A stretch of 64,000 nucleotides of DNA. Source: Actinomycetes bacterium (GTDB taxonomy: Bacteria; Actinomycetota; Acidimicrobiia; Acidimicrobiales; Bog-793). Location of the stretch: contig JAKABW010000011.1 of assembly GCA_021796535.1 (NCBI GenBank), positions 1 to 64,000 on the forward strand, in the 5' to 3' direction. A program made the translations under genes and the position numbers. Numbering within the stretch: position 1 is the stretch's first letter; each line of letters begins with the position of its first letter. Below the pieces are notes generated by a model that saw only the letters and a list, made by a program, of their open reading frames with translations, did not search any database and was not told the DNA's origin. Positions 37,120 through 48,119 of the stretch are shown one piece after another.

Positions 37120-37162
37120 AGCCGACACGGCAACAACTATTGCCCCCAAAAGTCCTTACAAG

Positions 37163-37199
37163 ATTACGACAGGCCGACACATAGTCGGCCTGTCGTAAT
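37163..37199. terminator. Bidirectional terminator between leuC and leuD
   Basis: A 16-bp perfect stem (37163-37178 with 37184-37199) with a 5-nt loop lies in the 88-bp gap between the convergent leuC and leuD genes. Confidence 0.8.
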
Positions 37200-37207
37200 A
37201 AATATTG

Positions 37208-37810
37208 TTATACACTGACCGACGGCAACCATTCCGGTCTGCGGTTTTCGAATTCCGAGATGTCTTTTTCAAACTTCAGCGTGACACCTATGTCGTCGAG
37301 ACCGGACAGAAGTCTTTTTTGGGCCGCTTCATCCAAAGAAAACGGAGCTTCATACCCCAAACTCGGGATTTCCACAAGGCGTTTTTCCACATCGACGGTA
37401 ATTTCCAGTTGTGGATCGGCCAGTATGCTGTGAAACAAAAAGACGGACGTCTCTTCCGGTACCTCAACGGGAATCAATCCGGACCTGGTTGAGTTATTTT
37501 TGAAAATATCGGCTATTTTGGAACTTATCACCGCCTGAAATCCGTAATCCACAAGAGCCCACACCGCGTGCTCCCTTGAGGATCCCGTCCCGAAATTCCT
37601 GCCGGCCAAAAGTATGTTTGCCCCCTGGAATTGTGGTTTGTTTAAAACGAATTCCGGTTCGTCACGCCATTCCGAAAACAGGCCGGCCCCAAAGCCGGTT
37701 CTCTCCACTCTTTTCAGCCATTCACTCGGGATAATTTGGTCGGTATCCACATCGGAACGCTCCAGGGGAACGGCTTTGCCGGTTACAAAGGCAATCGGTT
37801 TCATAAACAA
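37208..37810 (-). CDS. leuD: 3-isopropylmalate dehydratase small subunit
   Basis: Small subunit of isopropylmalate isomerase, 200 residues, partner of leuC. Motifs: VPLERSDVDTDQIIPSEWLKRVERTGFGAGLF, ILLAGRNFGTGSSREHAVWALVDYGFQAVISSKIADIFKNNSTRSGLIPV. It lies 17 bp downstream of leuA on the same strand, so leuA-leuD is an operon that shares the attenuator upstream of leuA. Confidence 0.95.
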   Translation of the reverse strand: MFMKPIAFVTGKAVPLERSDVDTDQIIPSEWLKRVERTGFGAGLFSEWRDEPEFVLNKPQFQGANILLAGRNFGTGSSREHAVWALVDYGFQAVISSKIADIFKNNSTRSGLIPVEVPEETSVFLFHSILADPQLEITVDVEKRLVEIPSLGYEAPFSLDEAAQKRLLSGLDDIGVTLKFEKDISEFENRRPEWLPSVSV

Positions 37811-37827
37811 TAGTCACTTTCTGTCAA

Positions 37828-39582
<1,755 letters not shown>

Positions 39583-39642
39583 TTATCACTTTTATATGTA
39601 ATAATTATCCTGAGTTTCCGGTGAAAAACTCCTTTTTAATTG

Positions 39643-39696
39643 AAAAAACCTCCCGGCAAAACGCGCAGGAGGCAGCGACAAAGTAACTTTGCCGCT
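39643..39696 (-). terminator. Leucine attenuator upstream of leuA
   Basis: Two hairpins follow the leader peptide on the minus strand. The first pairs 39687-39696 with 39674-39683 (10 bp with one G-U pair, 3-nt loop). It begins inside the leader stop codon. The second pairs GGAGG (39668-39672) with CCTCC (39649-39653) and is followed by six T (39643-39648), an intrinsic terminator. CGGCAAA from the first hairpin can pair instead with TTTGCCG (39654-39660) in the terminator, offering an alternative fold. Confidence 0.65.
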
Positions 39697-39736
39697 ATGT
39701 CAATAGTAGGTTACCGGTTGCCGTAAATAAAACCAT
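39695..39736 (-). CDS. leuL: Leucine leader peptide
   Basis: A 13-codon open frame, MVLFTATGNLLLT, ends just before the attenuator hairpins of leuA. Four of 13 residues are leucine, three in a row (CTA CTA TTG), directly before the terminator structures. This is the classical layout of a leucine attenuator. There is no Shine-Dalgarno; a TACAAT hexamer lies 8 nt before the ATG, so the leader is probably translated from a leaderless message. Too short to be found by ordinary gene callers. Confidence 0.7.
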   Translation of the reverse strand: MVLFTATGNLLLT

Positions 39737-39744
39737 CAACTTAT

Positions 39745-39750
39745 ATTGTA
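39745..39750 (-). promoter_or_regulatory. -10 hexamer of the leuL-leuA-leuD transcript
   Basis: TACAAT on the minus strand is 8 nt from the leader peptide ATG. No convincing -35 element is visible at 17 bp. Confidence 0.45.
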
Positions 39751-39801
39751 GCCAAGAAAGTCTGCGACGGCAGACGTTTGAATAAATATTTTCGAATGCC
39801 G

Positions 39802-41277
39802 TTAGTTCATGACGGACAGCGCGACCCCATCCAAAATATCGGTTTCCGACACCGTTATTTTGTCTTGTCCCAAAACATCCATTACCTGCTCCAGTATCAA
39901 TACCCCGCCCAAGATAACGTCCGCTCTCCCTGGCTCCACATGCAATTTTTGTACTCTTTCCTCGACAGAAAGCATGGGCAGCAGGGCCGCCGTTTCCTGC
40001 ACAAATTCCTTGCCGAGAACGTGGTGATGGGTTTTCGTATCGTTATAATCCGCTATCCCAAGGTTCATACGCGCCAGAGCAGAGACCGTTCCGGCCACCC
40101 CGACCAGCGTATCGGCCTCCAAAAAAGCCGGATACCGAAGAACCGCTTGATCCAGTAATTCTCTTATGTAATCTTTGGCGGATACAGTGTTTCCGCCGCT
40201 TCCGGCAAAACGACCCGACCCCGAATCGATATCCGGGGAATTGCTTTGCCGACCCGTCAAAGAAAACCTTTCGGTGATCCTCACACAGCCCATAGGGAGA
40301 GAGGCAAGTGATTTTATGCCGTTTTTATCCCCTGCCACCAATTCTGTTGACCCGCCTCCTATGTCAACCACCAGGTAGGATCCGTTTTCTTCCGGCAATC
40401 CCATGGTTGCCCCTTTGTATGCGAGTTTTCCTTCTTCTTCTCCGCTCAGGATTTCCAAGTTGCAATCGAGAACCTCGGAAGCCATCCGCACAAATTCTTC
40501 TGCGTTGAGAACATCCCTGGCGGCAGCCGTTGCGATTGCCCTGACTTTTACCGCCCCAAAAGAATCCAAGATATCCCTGTACTCGCGGAGAGCAGACACC
40601 GTTCTCTCTATGGCGCTTTCTGCGAACGTCCCTGTGGCGTCAACACCCTGACCGAGACGCGTAATTTTCATTTTTCGCGCCAAGATATCTTGTTTCGGGC
40701 CCAGGACAAGCAGCCTTGTGGAATTCGATCCGCAATCTATTGCGCCGACCGGTCCGTCCAGTTCGTCAGTCAACAATTTCGCACAATACCTTCCCACTGT
40801 GTCGCCGGTACCGGCAAGATAGGCAGCCAGATGAGCATGCAGACACTTGACACCGCGCCTTGTGCCGCCCACTCCTCCGCTTGGGCGTGGTCCTCTGTAA
40901 TCAGCCGCCAACAATTTATCCCGCTCTCGGCCATATGTCAAATGATCATTTTCAATTGTTTCCGAGGGAAACAATTCGTTGATAATTTTGATGTAACCTG
41001 CCGCTTCCAAACGCGACACGGCCTCTCTTTCCCGCTTTCCCACAAGCCAAAAAAGGGTCGGCATGGGAGTTCCGTCAGCCAGCAGCGGATAGTTTTTGAT
41101 TACCACCGGCGAATCATCCCTGTCGCGCACCACTACCTGAAATTCGCTTTCCGGATACCTGCCAAGCAAAGCGGCAACCCGTTCCCTGTCAACGTCGGAA
41201 GCTTTAAATACTTTTTCGGCCAATTTCACACCCACGACTTTGAAGATAGTCCATTTATGTATTCTAGCCGGATCCAC
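39802..41277 (-). CDS. DUF501 and Ppx/GppA phosphatase fusion protein
   Basis: Two domains that are normally separate neighbouring genes in actinobacteria are joined in one frame. The DUF501 part covers FKASDVDRERVAALLGRYPESEFQVVV to the conserved RRGVKCLHAHLAAYLAGTGDTVGRYCAKLL. The exopolyphosphatase/pppGpp phosphohydrolase part starts about ten residues later with GAIDCGSNSTRLLVLG. It continues with AIATAAARDVLN, ILSGEEEGKLAYKGAT, LVVDIGGGSTELVAGD and VGVAGTVSALARM. It should hydrolyse polyphosphate or pppGpp. The frame is open to a TTG at 41460, but the first 60 codons look non-coding. GTG 41277 is chosen; GTG 41235 is also possible. The fusion has no stop or frameshift between domains. 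Confidence 0.85.
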   Translation of the reverse strand: MDPARIHKWTIFKVVGVKLAEKVFKASDVDRERVAALLGRYPESEFQVVVRDRDDSPVVIKNYPLLADGTPMPTLFWLVGKREREAVSRLEAAGYIKIINELFPSETIENDHLTYGRERDKLLAADYRGPRPSGGVGGTRRGVKCLHAHLAAYLAGTGDTVGRYCAKLLTDELDGPVGAIDCGSNSTRLLVLGPKQDILARKMKITRLGQGVDATGTFAESAIERTVSALREYRDILDSFGAVKVRAIATAAARDVLNAEEFVRMASEVLDCNLEILSGEEEGKLAYKGATMGLPEENGSYLVVDIGGGSTELVAGDKNGIKSLASLPMGCVRITERFSLTGRQSNSPDIDSGSGRFAGSGGNTVSAKDYIRELLDQAVLRYPAFLEADTLVGVAGTVSALARMNLGIADYNDTKTHHHVLGKEFVQETAALLPMLSVEERVQKLHVEPGRADVILGGVLILEQVMDVLGQDKITVSETDILDGVALSVMN

Positions 41278-41471
41278 GCTGACTTCTTTGGTCCTTTGGG
41301 GATCGCTCGTCCGTCCCCGAATTTTTTTGGATTGCAAAGAGGCGGAACCTCTACGCAGCGAATCGGCACACCAAAAACATTCCCCGCCTATCTTCTTGAG
41401 TGAGTGAAGTTCGGTGCGGACACACAAAAATCCGGTTTGGACGGTTAAAATTTTTTTCAAACGTCCTTATA

Positions 41472-41488
41472 GTGTCATTATTTGACAC
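41472..41488. promoter_or_regulatory. Palindrome in promoter region of the Rpf-like gene
   Basis: GTGTCA and TGACAC flank a 5-nt centre, between the DUF501-Ppx start and the Rpf-like gene. It overlaps a TTGACA (41482-41487). It could be an operator; the regulator is unknown. Confidence 0.35.
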
Positions 41489-41500
41489 AATCCATAGTAT

Positions 41501-41506
41501 TATAAT
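41501..41506 (+). promoter_or_regulatory. -10 hexamer of the Rpf-like gene
   Basis: TATAAT lies 5 nt before the GTG start at 41512. There is no Shine-Dalgarno, so leaderless initiation is likely. A TTGACA lies upstream, but only 13 bp away, too close for a standard -35. Confidence 0.5.
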
Positions 41507-41511
41507 TGGCT

Positions 41512-42630
41512 GTGAAGCGGCAAATCGCCATCCTATCAGGACTTGCTCTGGCTGTTGTCTTGACCGGTAAAACAAGCCTTCAGGCCGAAAAGGCATTTTC
41601 AGAGACCCAAAATGCGGGTTTTTCGGCTGCTGCTTCCAATTCTTCTTCGGGGACTTCCATATCTCAGCTACAGACCGAAGCAAACCAAATTTCTGCTTCA
41701 ATTGCGACGGCCAACACGCAGGCCAACATCTACGGTTTGCGCTATCTGGCGACTATGCAGAACATCCACGACATCCGGCAAAGATTGAATACGCTTTCCC
41801 ACAGCATGAAACGCTACTCAAAGCTGGTAGCTCTTACACAAAAAAAGCTTTATGGGATTGCCGTAAGCACCTACACGGCGGCGGGGAACAGCAATACTTT
41901 TTTTCTGATCCTGTCAGGGAATTTTGATCAAGCCAACGTTACCAACGTATACCTGAAAGTAGCCTCAGACCGCCTCTCCCAAGAGGAAAGCCTTTTCCGC
42001 ATACAAAAGCGGCGACTTGCCACCGACAGGGCGGAGGAAAAATACAACTTGCATCTGGCGGCCGTCAATCTCCGCAGGGTTACGCATGACAGAAAAAACG
42101 TTTTGGCCGAATTGGCCAATGAACATCAACTATTGTCGGGGGTCAAAGGACGCTTAATCAGGCTTGTCGCCATCCAGACTGCCGCTAAAGAGAGAGCCCA
42201 AATGGCTTTTATCCGCATGCAGGAGGAGAAGCTGCTGCAACAGCAGCTGGCGGCGAGAAGAAGGAGCGCCGGCCATCGACCCCAACAAGGGACTCAACAA
42301 ACGGTATCCGTCTCAACGCCTCCCGCCAAAACACCTTCCTCCACTGCCGCTCCCCCTGCGACCGTTGCTTCGCCGACCATGAGCCCCACGTTGACTCAAG
42401 ACTTTGCCGGCATACGAAATTGTGAATCCGGCGGGGTTTATACGCTCGACACGGGGAACGGCTACTATGGCGCATACCAGTTCAGCGCTTCCACATGGAC
42501 AGGTCTCGGAGAACCGGGGCTGGCCAACCAGTCGCCGCCTCCCATTCAAAATGCTGCGGCATATAAACTTTACCAGCAAAGCGGCTGGGAGCCGTGGCCG
42601 GCCTGCGCGGCAAGTCTCGGCTTGCCGTAG
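41512..42630 (+). CDS. Secreted coiled-coil protein with resuscitation-promoting-factor-like transglycosylase domain
   Basis: A probable peptidoglycan-lytic protein of 372 residues. A signal sequence (MKRQIAILSGLALAVVLTG) is followed by a long helical region with heptad-like spacing (residues 45-260). It resembles the N-terminal part of RipA and other cell-wall hydrolases. Then comes a Pro/Thr/Ser linker. The C-terminal domain is of the transglycosylase-like Rpf type: FAGIRNCESGGVYTLDTGNGYYGAYQFSASTWTGLG, with the catalytic Glu in NCESGG, and YQQSGWEPWPAC. GTG 41512 is preferred over the in-frame TTG at 41506, which overlaps the -10 element. Confidence 0.87.
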   Translation: MKRQIAILSGLALAVVLTGKTSLQAEKAFSETQNAGFSAAASNSSSGTSISQLQTEANQISASIATANTQANIYGLRYLATMQNIHDIRQRLNTLSHSMKRYSKLVALTQKKLYGIAVSTYTAAGNSNTFFLILSGNFDQANVTNVYLKVASDRLSQEESLFRIQKRRLATDRAEEKYNLHLAAVNLRRVTHDRKNVLAELANEHQLLSGVKGRLIRLVAIQTAAKERAQMAFIRMQEEKLLQQQLAARRRSAGHRPQQGTQQTVSVSTPPAKTPSSTAAPPATVASPTMSPTLTQDFAGIRNCESGGVYTLDTGNGYYGAYQFSASTWTGLGEPGLANQSPPPIQNAAAYKLYQQSGWEPWPACAASLGLP

Positions 42631-42711
42631 ATATTTTCGCCTGTCCATCCCCTCAATCAAGTGTTTTCCGGCGGCCGTCGGGAGAACTAATGCCGCGGAA
42701 ACGAAATTTCG

Positions 42712-43143
42712 TCAGGAATCGCCGCCCAGAAGCTTTCTCAGGGCATCGGCATTTTCCGCATTTTTTATTGCGGCGGCATCCAAGGCTTCATGAAGGTTTT
42801 CCGTCCATTCGGACATGGAAACTTCTTTCTTGCTGATAATTACCTTGCCGACTTCTTTGATGACATAAGGTCTCGGACCGGAGTTTTCGATAGCCAAAGA
42901 CAAAACAAGGTCATCAAAACGGATTTTGACAGACTTGACAACTCCCAAAGAGCCTTTTAGTTTGTCTTTCAAAGATTGACTGCTCTCTATCTCAAGCATC
43001 GAAGCGGGAAACAAATCCGTGATGGTTTTTACAAGCACGTTTCCGTACGCCCGGATATCGGCTGAATCATATCTGATGGCTGCCGCCAGCATATCGAATC
43101 CGCTGGGTTGATTATCGGAAGGCGGAAACACATTGTTATCCAT
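42712..43143 (-). CDS. Small soluble protein of unknown function
   Basis: I do not recognise the family. The 143-residue protein starts MDNNVFPPSDNQPSGFDMLAAAIRYDSADIRAYGNVL. The middle section (MLEIESSQSLKDKLKGSLGVVKSVKIRFDDLVLSLAIEN) has an alternating pattern suggesting beta structure. The C-terminus (WTENLHEALDAAAIKNAENADALRKLL) is helical. ATG 43143 has CAGGGGTG upstream; ATGs at 43164 and 43194 are in frame. It sits between ftsB and the Rpf-like gene, on the strand of ftsB and eno, 27 bp or more past ftsB, and may be co-transcribed with them. Confidence 0.65.
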   Translation of the reverse strand: MDNNVFPPSDNQPSGFDMLAAAIRYDSADIRAYGNVLVKTITDLFPASMLEIESSQSLKDKLKGSLGVVKSVKIRFDDLVLSLAIENSGPRPYVIKEVGKVIISKKEVSMSEWTENLHEALDAAAIKNAENADALRKLLGGDS

Positions 43144-43221
43144 GAGCGACACCCCTGCTTTCATATTCCGCCAAACAGGCTTTTCCAACCGCAAACACTC
43201 TTTTTAAAGATATCTCTGACA

Positions 43222-43671
43222 TCAAAAAGCCCAATTCCAAAACTCCACTTCGTCGAGCATCCTTCGCATTACGCCCTTCGGCTTAACTTTACTGCTTTTT
43301 GTGGCCTGATACGGGAAAAAGGACGACCCCGCCAATGCGGAAGTATCCCCTTCCACCAATTGACTGGATCCTATTTTTGGCCGACCGATACCGTTGGCAG
43401 AGCCGGCGGTATCGGGGAAGACAAGAGAGTATTCCGTTTGCCCTTTGCTGATCAGGCCGTATTCCACCCTGGCCAAGTGCTCGACATAAGGCATTTGTCG
43501 CAACGAGCGTACTTCCGACAACAATTGCCTGTTTTGAGAGTTGATATACGCCAATTCGGAGTCAGCCGAGTTCAGATTGGCACTCTCTTTCGAAAGTTCC
43601 GACGTATGAATTTGCGTCAGTAAAAGTAGGGCAGACAAAACCACCGCTGCCACAAGTGTAATTCTGGCCAA
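43222..43671 (-). CDS. FtsB/DivIC-like septum formation initiator
   Basis: A bitopic divisome protein. One membrane span at the N-terminus (ITLVAAVVLSALLLLTQI) is followed by a coiled coil (LSKESANLNSADSELAYINSQNRQLLSEVRSLR). The family's short C-terminal motif is HLARVEYGLISKGQTEYSLVFP, and a further 60-residue tail follows. No ATG is available: the frame starts at a stop codon close to the end of eno. TTG 43671 or a CTG at 43686 are the only practical starts, the latter about 10 nt after GAAGGG. It directly follows eno, the normal position for this gene in actinobacteria. Confidence 0.82.
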   Translation of the reverse strand: MARITLVAAVVLSALLLLTQIHTSELSKESANLNSADSELAYINSQNRQLLSEVRSLRQMPYVEHLARVEYGLISKGQTEYSLVFPDTAGSANGIGRPKIGSSQLVEGDTSALAGSSFFPYQATKSSKVKPKGVMRRMLDEVEFWNWAF

Positions 43672-43708
43672 AAAAAGTCTGTTCAGTTTAGGCCTGCCCT
43701 TCTTTTAA

Positions 43709-44989
<1,281 letters not shown>

Positions 44990-45141
44990 TTATAACTCTT
45001 ATACAAAAATATAGCAAAACTTTAGTTAAAGCTACTGTTTCAGTCATATGCTGCCATGAATTGCCGAATATGCAATACATTTATGCCGTCTGTAATCAAA
45101 ATAGCAGGCATATCCCCGACATTGATTCATCAAACATGAAT

Positions 45142-46716
45142 TCAACCCTCACCTTGCTCTGCAATCGTTTGCTTTCTCTTTTCGGTGTCCTTGGCATGCA
45201 GCTCCAACTCTTCCGCAGAGCGACGCGTCAATTCTTCCGCGTCCAAACCCATGGATGCGGCATGGCGCGTGACGGTAAGCAATAAATCTCCGACTCTTTG
45301 TGGGTCTCCGCTCAAAAACTCAAAAAATAAGGTTTTTAATTTCTCTTCGTTGTCCCGATCCAGAACAAAAGAGGCATCGATGCTGCGCAGTTTCCGTTCC
45401 AACTTTGTGACGTAGAGCAAAGCGGGAAGGGCCTTGGGGATCCCGTCAAAAATGCTTTCCCTCTGCTTTTCCGTCTTCTTGATCCGTTCCCAATTGTTTT
45501 CCATCTGCTGTGCAGAACTGGGGTTTTTGAAAGCCAAATCGGCTTCGGCGTGAACGTTTTCAGACCTGACCTGACCCAGAATTGATGAGAGAAACGGCGT
45601 CAACTCGAAATTGTCATCTTTGAATATTTGAGGATGTCTCCCGATAAGTTTTTTGCAGGTGGTTGTCACCACATCGCTTATATTGAAAAGATTTTCTTCG
45701 TCGGCTATCGTGGCGTGAAAAAAAATTTGTACCAGCAGATCACCCAGCTCTTCACAGAGATGATCTGCCTCGTTATCACAGTCTTTCTTCACCTCGACCA
45801 GTTCGGCTTCCCGCATGGCACTGTCCGTTATCTTTTGTGTCACAGAATACTCTCCGGTGTGGCAGTCGTACCCGGTTTCCATGTCGCTGATGGCCTCTAA
45901 AACTTCATAAGTTTCTTCAAGCAAATGGCGGGAAAGAGATCCGTGAGTCTGTTCCCTGTCCCAAGGGCACTCCCTCCGCAAGATGCCTGTTAGGCGTAGC
46001 AGTTCATCGGGATAGGAAGTAAAACCGGCAAAAGGCAGATACACACAACTCAGGTGATCCACGTCGGTTGTCCTGTCCAGATCTTCGACTTTGGTATAGA
46101 CAATCTTTTCGTCCCCGTGACCCAGGTGGTGTAAGATGACGGCTTGGCTGCGGGCAAGCGTGCCGTCCGGGTCGTCCCGCTCCAAAAGGGACAGCTTTAT
46201 GTCGGAAAGCATCTCTTTGTTCCAACATTGCCCGATCAAAACAGGGGAGGTCACCGCGCTGTAATTACTCCGGAAATAGTCGGCTTCGACTAAGGAAAGG
46301 TGTTCTTTCACCGGGTCGATTCTCAGCCTCTCGTACGCCAAATCCAAAAACGACAATCCGCTCACTATGCGGGTCCGAACGTCCTTATTGGCAAGAATCA
46401 GCTCGACGCTGCGCTCCAAGATCAGCGGCGAACCCGGTACCGCATATACTATCCGACCGTGCCGGTCGGCTTCTTGCACCACATGGTCGGCCATATGCAA
46501 GTACAACTCTTCAAAAGTGGGAGTTTGTGCGTACATATAGTCAAGCGATGAGGCTCCGGCTTCCATCCATGGCTGTGCCGCCAGATGTTGTTCGGTTCTC
46601 AGCAGTTTTTTAGCGGTGCCGTTGAGAAAGTCAAAAGCCTGCTTGGTCATTAAGTCCGGCCCGGCGGGCCCCATGCCGACTATTATTACTTCGGGACTTT
46701 GATGAGTCATATCCAT
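45142..46716 (-). CDS. mazG: MazG nucleotide pyrophosphohydrolase fused to tetrapyrrole-methylase-like domain
   Basis: A 524-residue two-domain protein like YabN of Bacillus. The N-terminal part (about 1-230) is a SAM-methylase-like fold: VIIVGMGPAGPDLMTKQA and GRIVYAVPGSPLILERSVELI. The MazG part starts near LLRLTGILRRECPWDREQTHGSLSRHLLEETYEVLEAI, with a second acidic motif EADHLCEELGDLLVQIFFHA. It hydrolyses abnormal or excess NTPs. The MazG domain contains an insertion (DMETGYDCHTGEYSVTQKITDSAMREAELVEVKK) between its two acidic motifs. GAGGCCCA lies before the ATG. Confidence 0.92.
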   Translation of the reverse strand: MDMTHQSPEVIIVGMGPAGPDLMTKQAFDFLNGTAKKLLRTEQHLAAQPWMEAGASSLDYMYAQTPTFEELYLHMADHVVQEADRHGRIVYAVPGSPLILERSVELILANKDVRTRIVSGLSFLDLAYERLRIDPVKEHLSLVEADYFRSNYSAVTSPVLIGQCWNKEMLSDIKLSLLERDDPDGTLARSQAVILHHLGHGDEKIVYTKVEDLDRTTDVDHLSCVYLPFAGFTSYPDELLRLTGILRRECPWDREQTHGSLSRHLLEETYEVLEAISDMETGYDCHTGEYSVTQKITDSAMREAELVEVKKDCDNEADHLCEELGDLLVQIFFHATIADEENLFNISDVVTTTCKKLIGRHPQIFKDDNFELTPFLSSILGQVRSENVHAEADLAFKNPSSAQQMENNWERIKKTEKQRESIFDGIPKALPALLYVTKLERKLRSIDASFVLDRDNEEKLKTLFFEFLSGDPQRVGDLLLTVTRHAASMGLDAEELTRRSAEELELHAKDTEKRKQTIAEQGEG

Positions 46717-46780
46717 TGGGCCTCAAGATCAAAACACGGTACGCATACAACGCCAAAATGTTTCAAGAAAACTGCTTGCC

Positions 46781-47800
46781 CTACGGGGTGACGCTTGCCG
46801 GATTGGGGATCAACGACTTAGCCGGACCGGAAACCGGCACAACCGCAAAACTGCTGCCGTGCTTTTCCCAAGAGCCGGTACCCGGCGGCAACTCCACCTG
46901 TGCTTTAGCCAATTCGCGGTCCAGGACTAGCTGAGCCTTCGATGCCTCCTGCTGTACAATTTGGGTCGCGACGTCCACTTCCGTCGGAAACTGTTTGGCC
47001 GTAATTTCAAACATCAGATACTGACCGCTGTCCGGTATCGTCGCGCTCAATTTCCCGACTTTTAGATTTTCCAAAGGTTTTGCCAAATTGGCGGGTAAAG
47101 TTGCCACCGCGAAACAGCCCAGGGCCCCTCCGGCAGAACCGGTGGGACTTTCTGAAAACGTGGCCGCCGCGGACGCAAAAGCTTCCCCTCCCTGAATTTT
47201 TTTTCTGACTATTGACATGGCCTTGGCTGTGGGGGCTTCGATCACCGACACGCATGACAAATCCGTCAAATTGCGATGCTTTGCGGCGTAATTCATTACG
47301 CCGTTATTTGCCGTCGAAACGTTGGCGAGCTTTAGTCCCAGAGCCGCTTCTGCCTGATAGACACCGAACAGGGCGTGACGGAAAGTGGGTCCAAATGCAC
47401 CCAGCACGGCGTCGCCGGGTGTGGTGCACGTTGTGCTGTTTGACGTAAAAGAGTTCGCCAGCAAACCTCCGGCTACTTCCGAAGTCAACAACGATTCACT
47501 CAGCTTCATTTTTTTAACGGCTTGTGTAAAGGCCTGGTTTTCTATAAGAACCGTCAGAATGCCGTCGGCAAAAGAAGCACTGTATGTCCCGGATCCCCCC
47601 GCCCCTTCAATGGCGCGGTTGCCGATCAAGCAAGTATAAGACTTATTGTAAAAAGCGTCCTGAATGGCCGAGGAGAAAGCTGTCGTTGAAATAACAGCGC
47701 CGTTGACTCTTGCCGCATACGGCACCAAATTTGCGCTGCATGAGGTTCCCAAGAAACCGGCCGACAACAAAATCGCAATTGAAAAAATCACTTTTCGCAC
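46781..47800 (-). CDS. Parvulin-type peptidyl-prolyl isomerase lipoprotein (SurA/PrsA-like)
   Basis: An extracytoplasmic folding factor, probably lipid-anchored. The GTG start at 47800 gives VRKVIFSIAILLSAGFLGTSC, a signal with lipobox; it lies 7 nt after a TAGAAT hexamer, so may be leaderless. A longer open frame reaches 47851. The N-terminal SurA-like helical region precedes a rotamase domain: IVRKKIQGGEAFASAAATFSESPTGSAGGALGCFAVATLP, LKVGKLSATIPDSGQYLMFEI. Position just upstream of mazG matches the usual actinobacterial order. Confidence 0.85.
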   Translation of the reverse strand: MRKVIFSIAILLSAGFLGTSCSANLVPYAARVNGAVISTTAFSSAIQDAFYNKSYTCLIGNRAIEGAGGSGTYSASFADGILTVLIENQAFTQAVKKMKLSESLLTSEVAGGLLANSFTSNSTTCTTPGDAVLGAFGPTFRHALFGVYQAEAALGLKLANVSTANNGVMNYAAKHRNLTDLSCVSVIEAPTAKAMSIVRKKIQGGEAFASAAATFSESPTGSAGGALGCFAVATLPANLAKPLENLKVGKLSATIPDSGQYLMFEITAKQFPTEVDVATQIVQQEASKAQLVLDRELAKAQVELPPGTGSWEKHGSSFAVVPVSGPAKSLIPNPASVTP

Positions 47801-48105
47801 ATTTTCGATTCTATGCCAGGAATCGGCCAATAATCGATCACTTTCATACATAAGTGTGTTTTATTTTCTTTAATTGCGGTCTTGAAATCACCTTCGCCGC
47901 CCGCTTCAACCATTCTGTGCCTGCCCCGTCTGTCTGCCCGCACAAGCTTTGCCAACGCACTTTTTGACCCGTTTACCGTTTTGGTCAGTAAGCCCGCCAA
48001 TATGGTGGGCAGCAAAAACCGGGCAAACTCGGACGGTATTTCGGATCAGTTTCCGTAAAAACGGTTTAAGATTTATCCCATTCCCTGAAATCATGACCGT
48101 TTTCG

Positions 48106-48111
48106 TGTAAT
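48106..48111 (+). promoter_or_regulatory. -10 hexamer of the GMC oxidoreductase gene
   Basis: TGTAAT is 8 nt before ATG 48120. There is no Shine-Dalgarno; the message is probably leaderless. Confidence 0.35.
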
Positions 48112-48119
48112 TGTTGACT

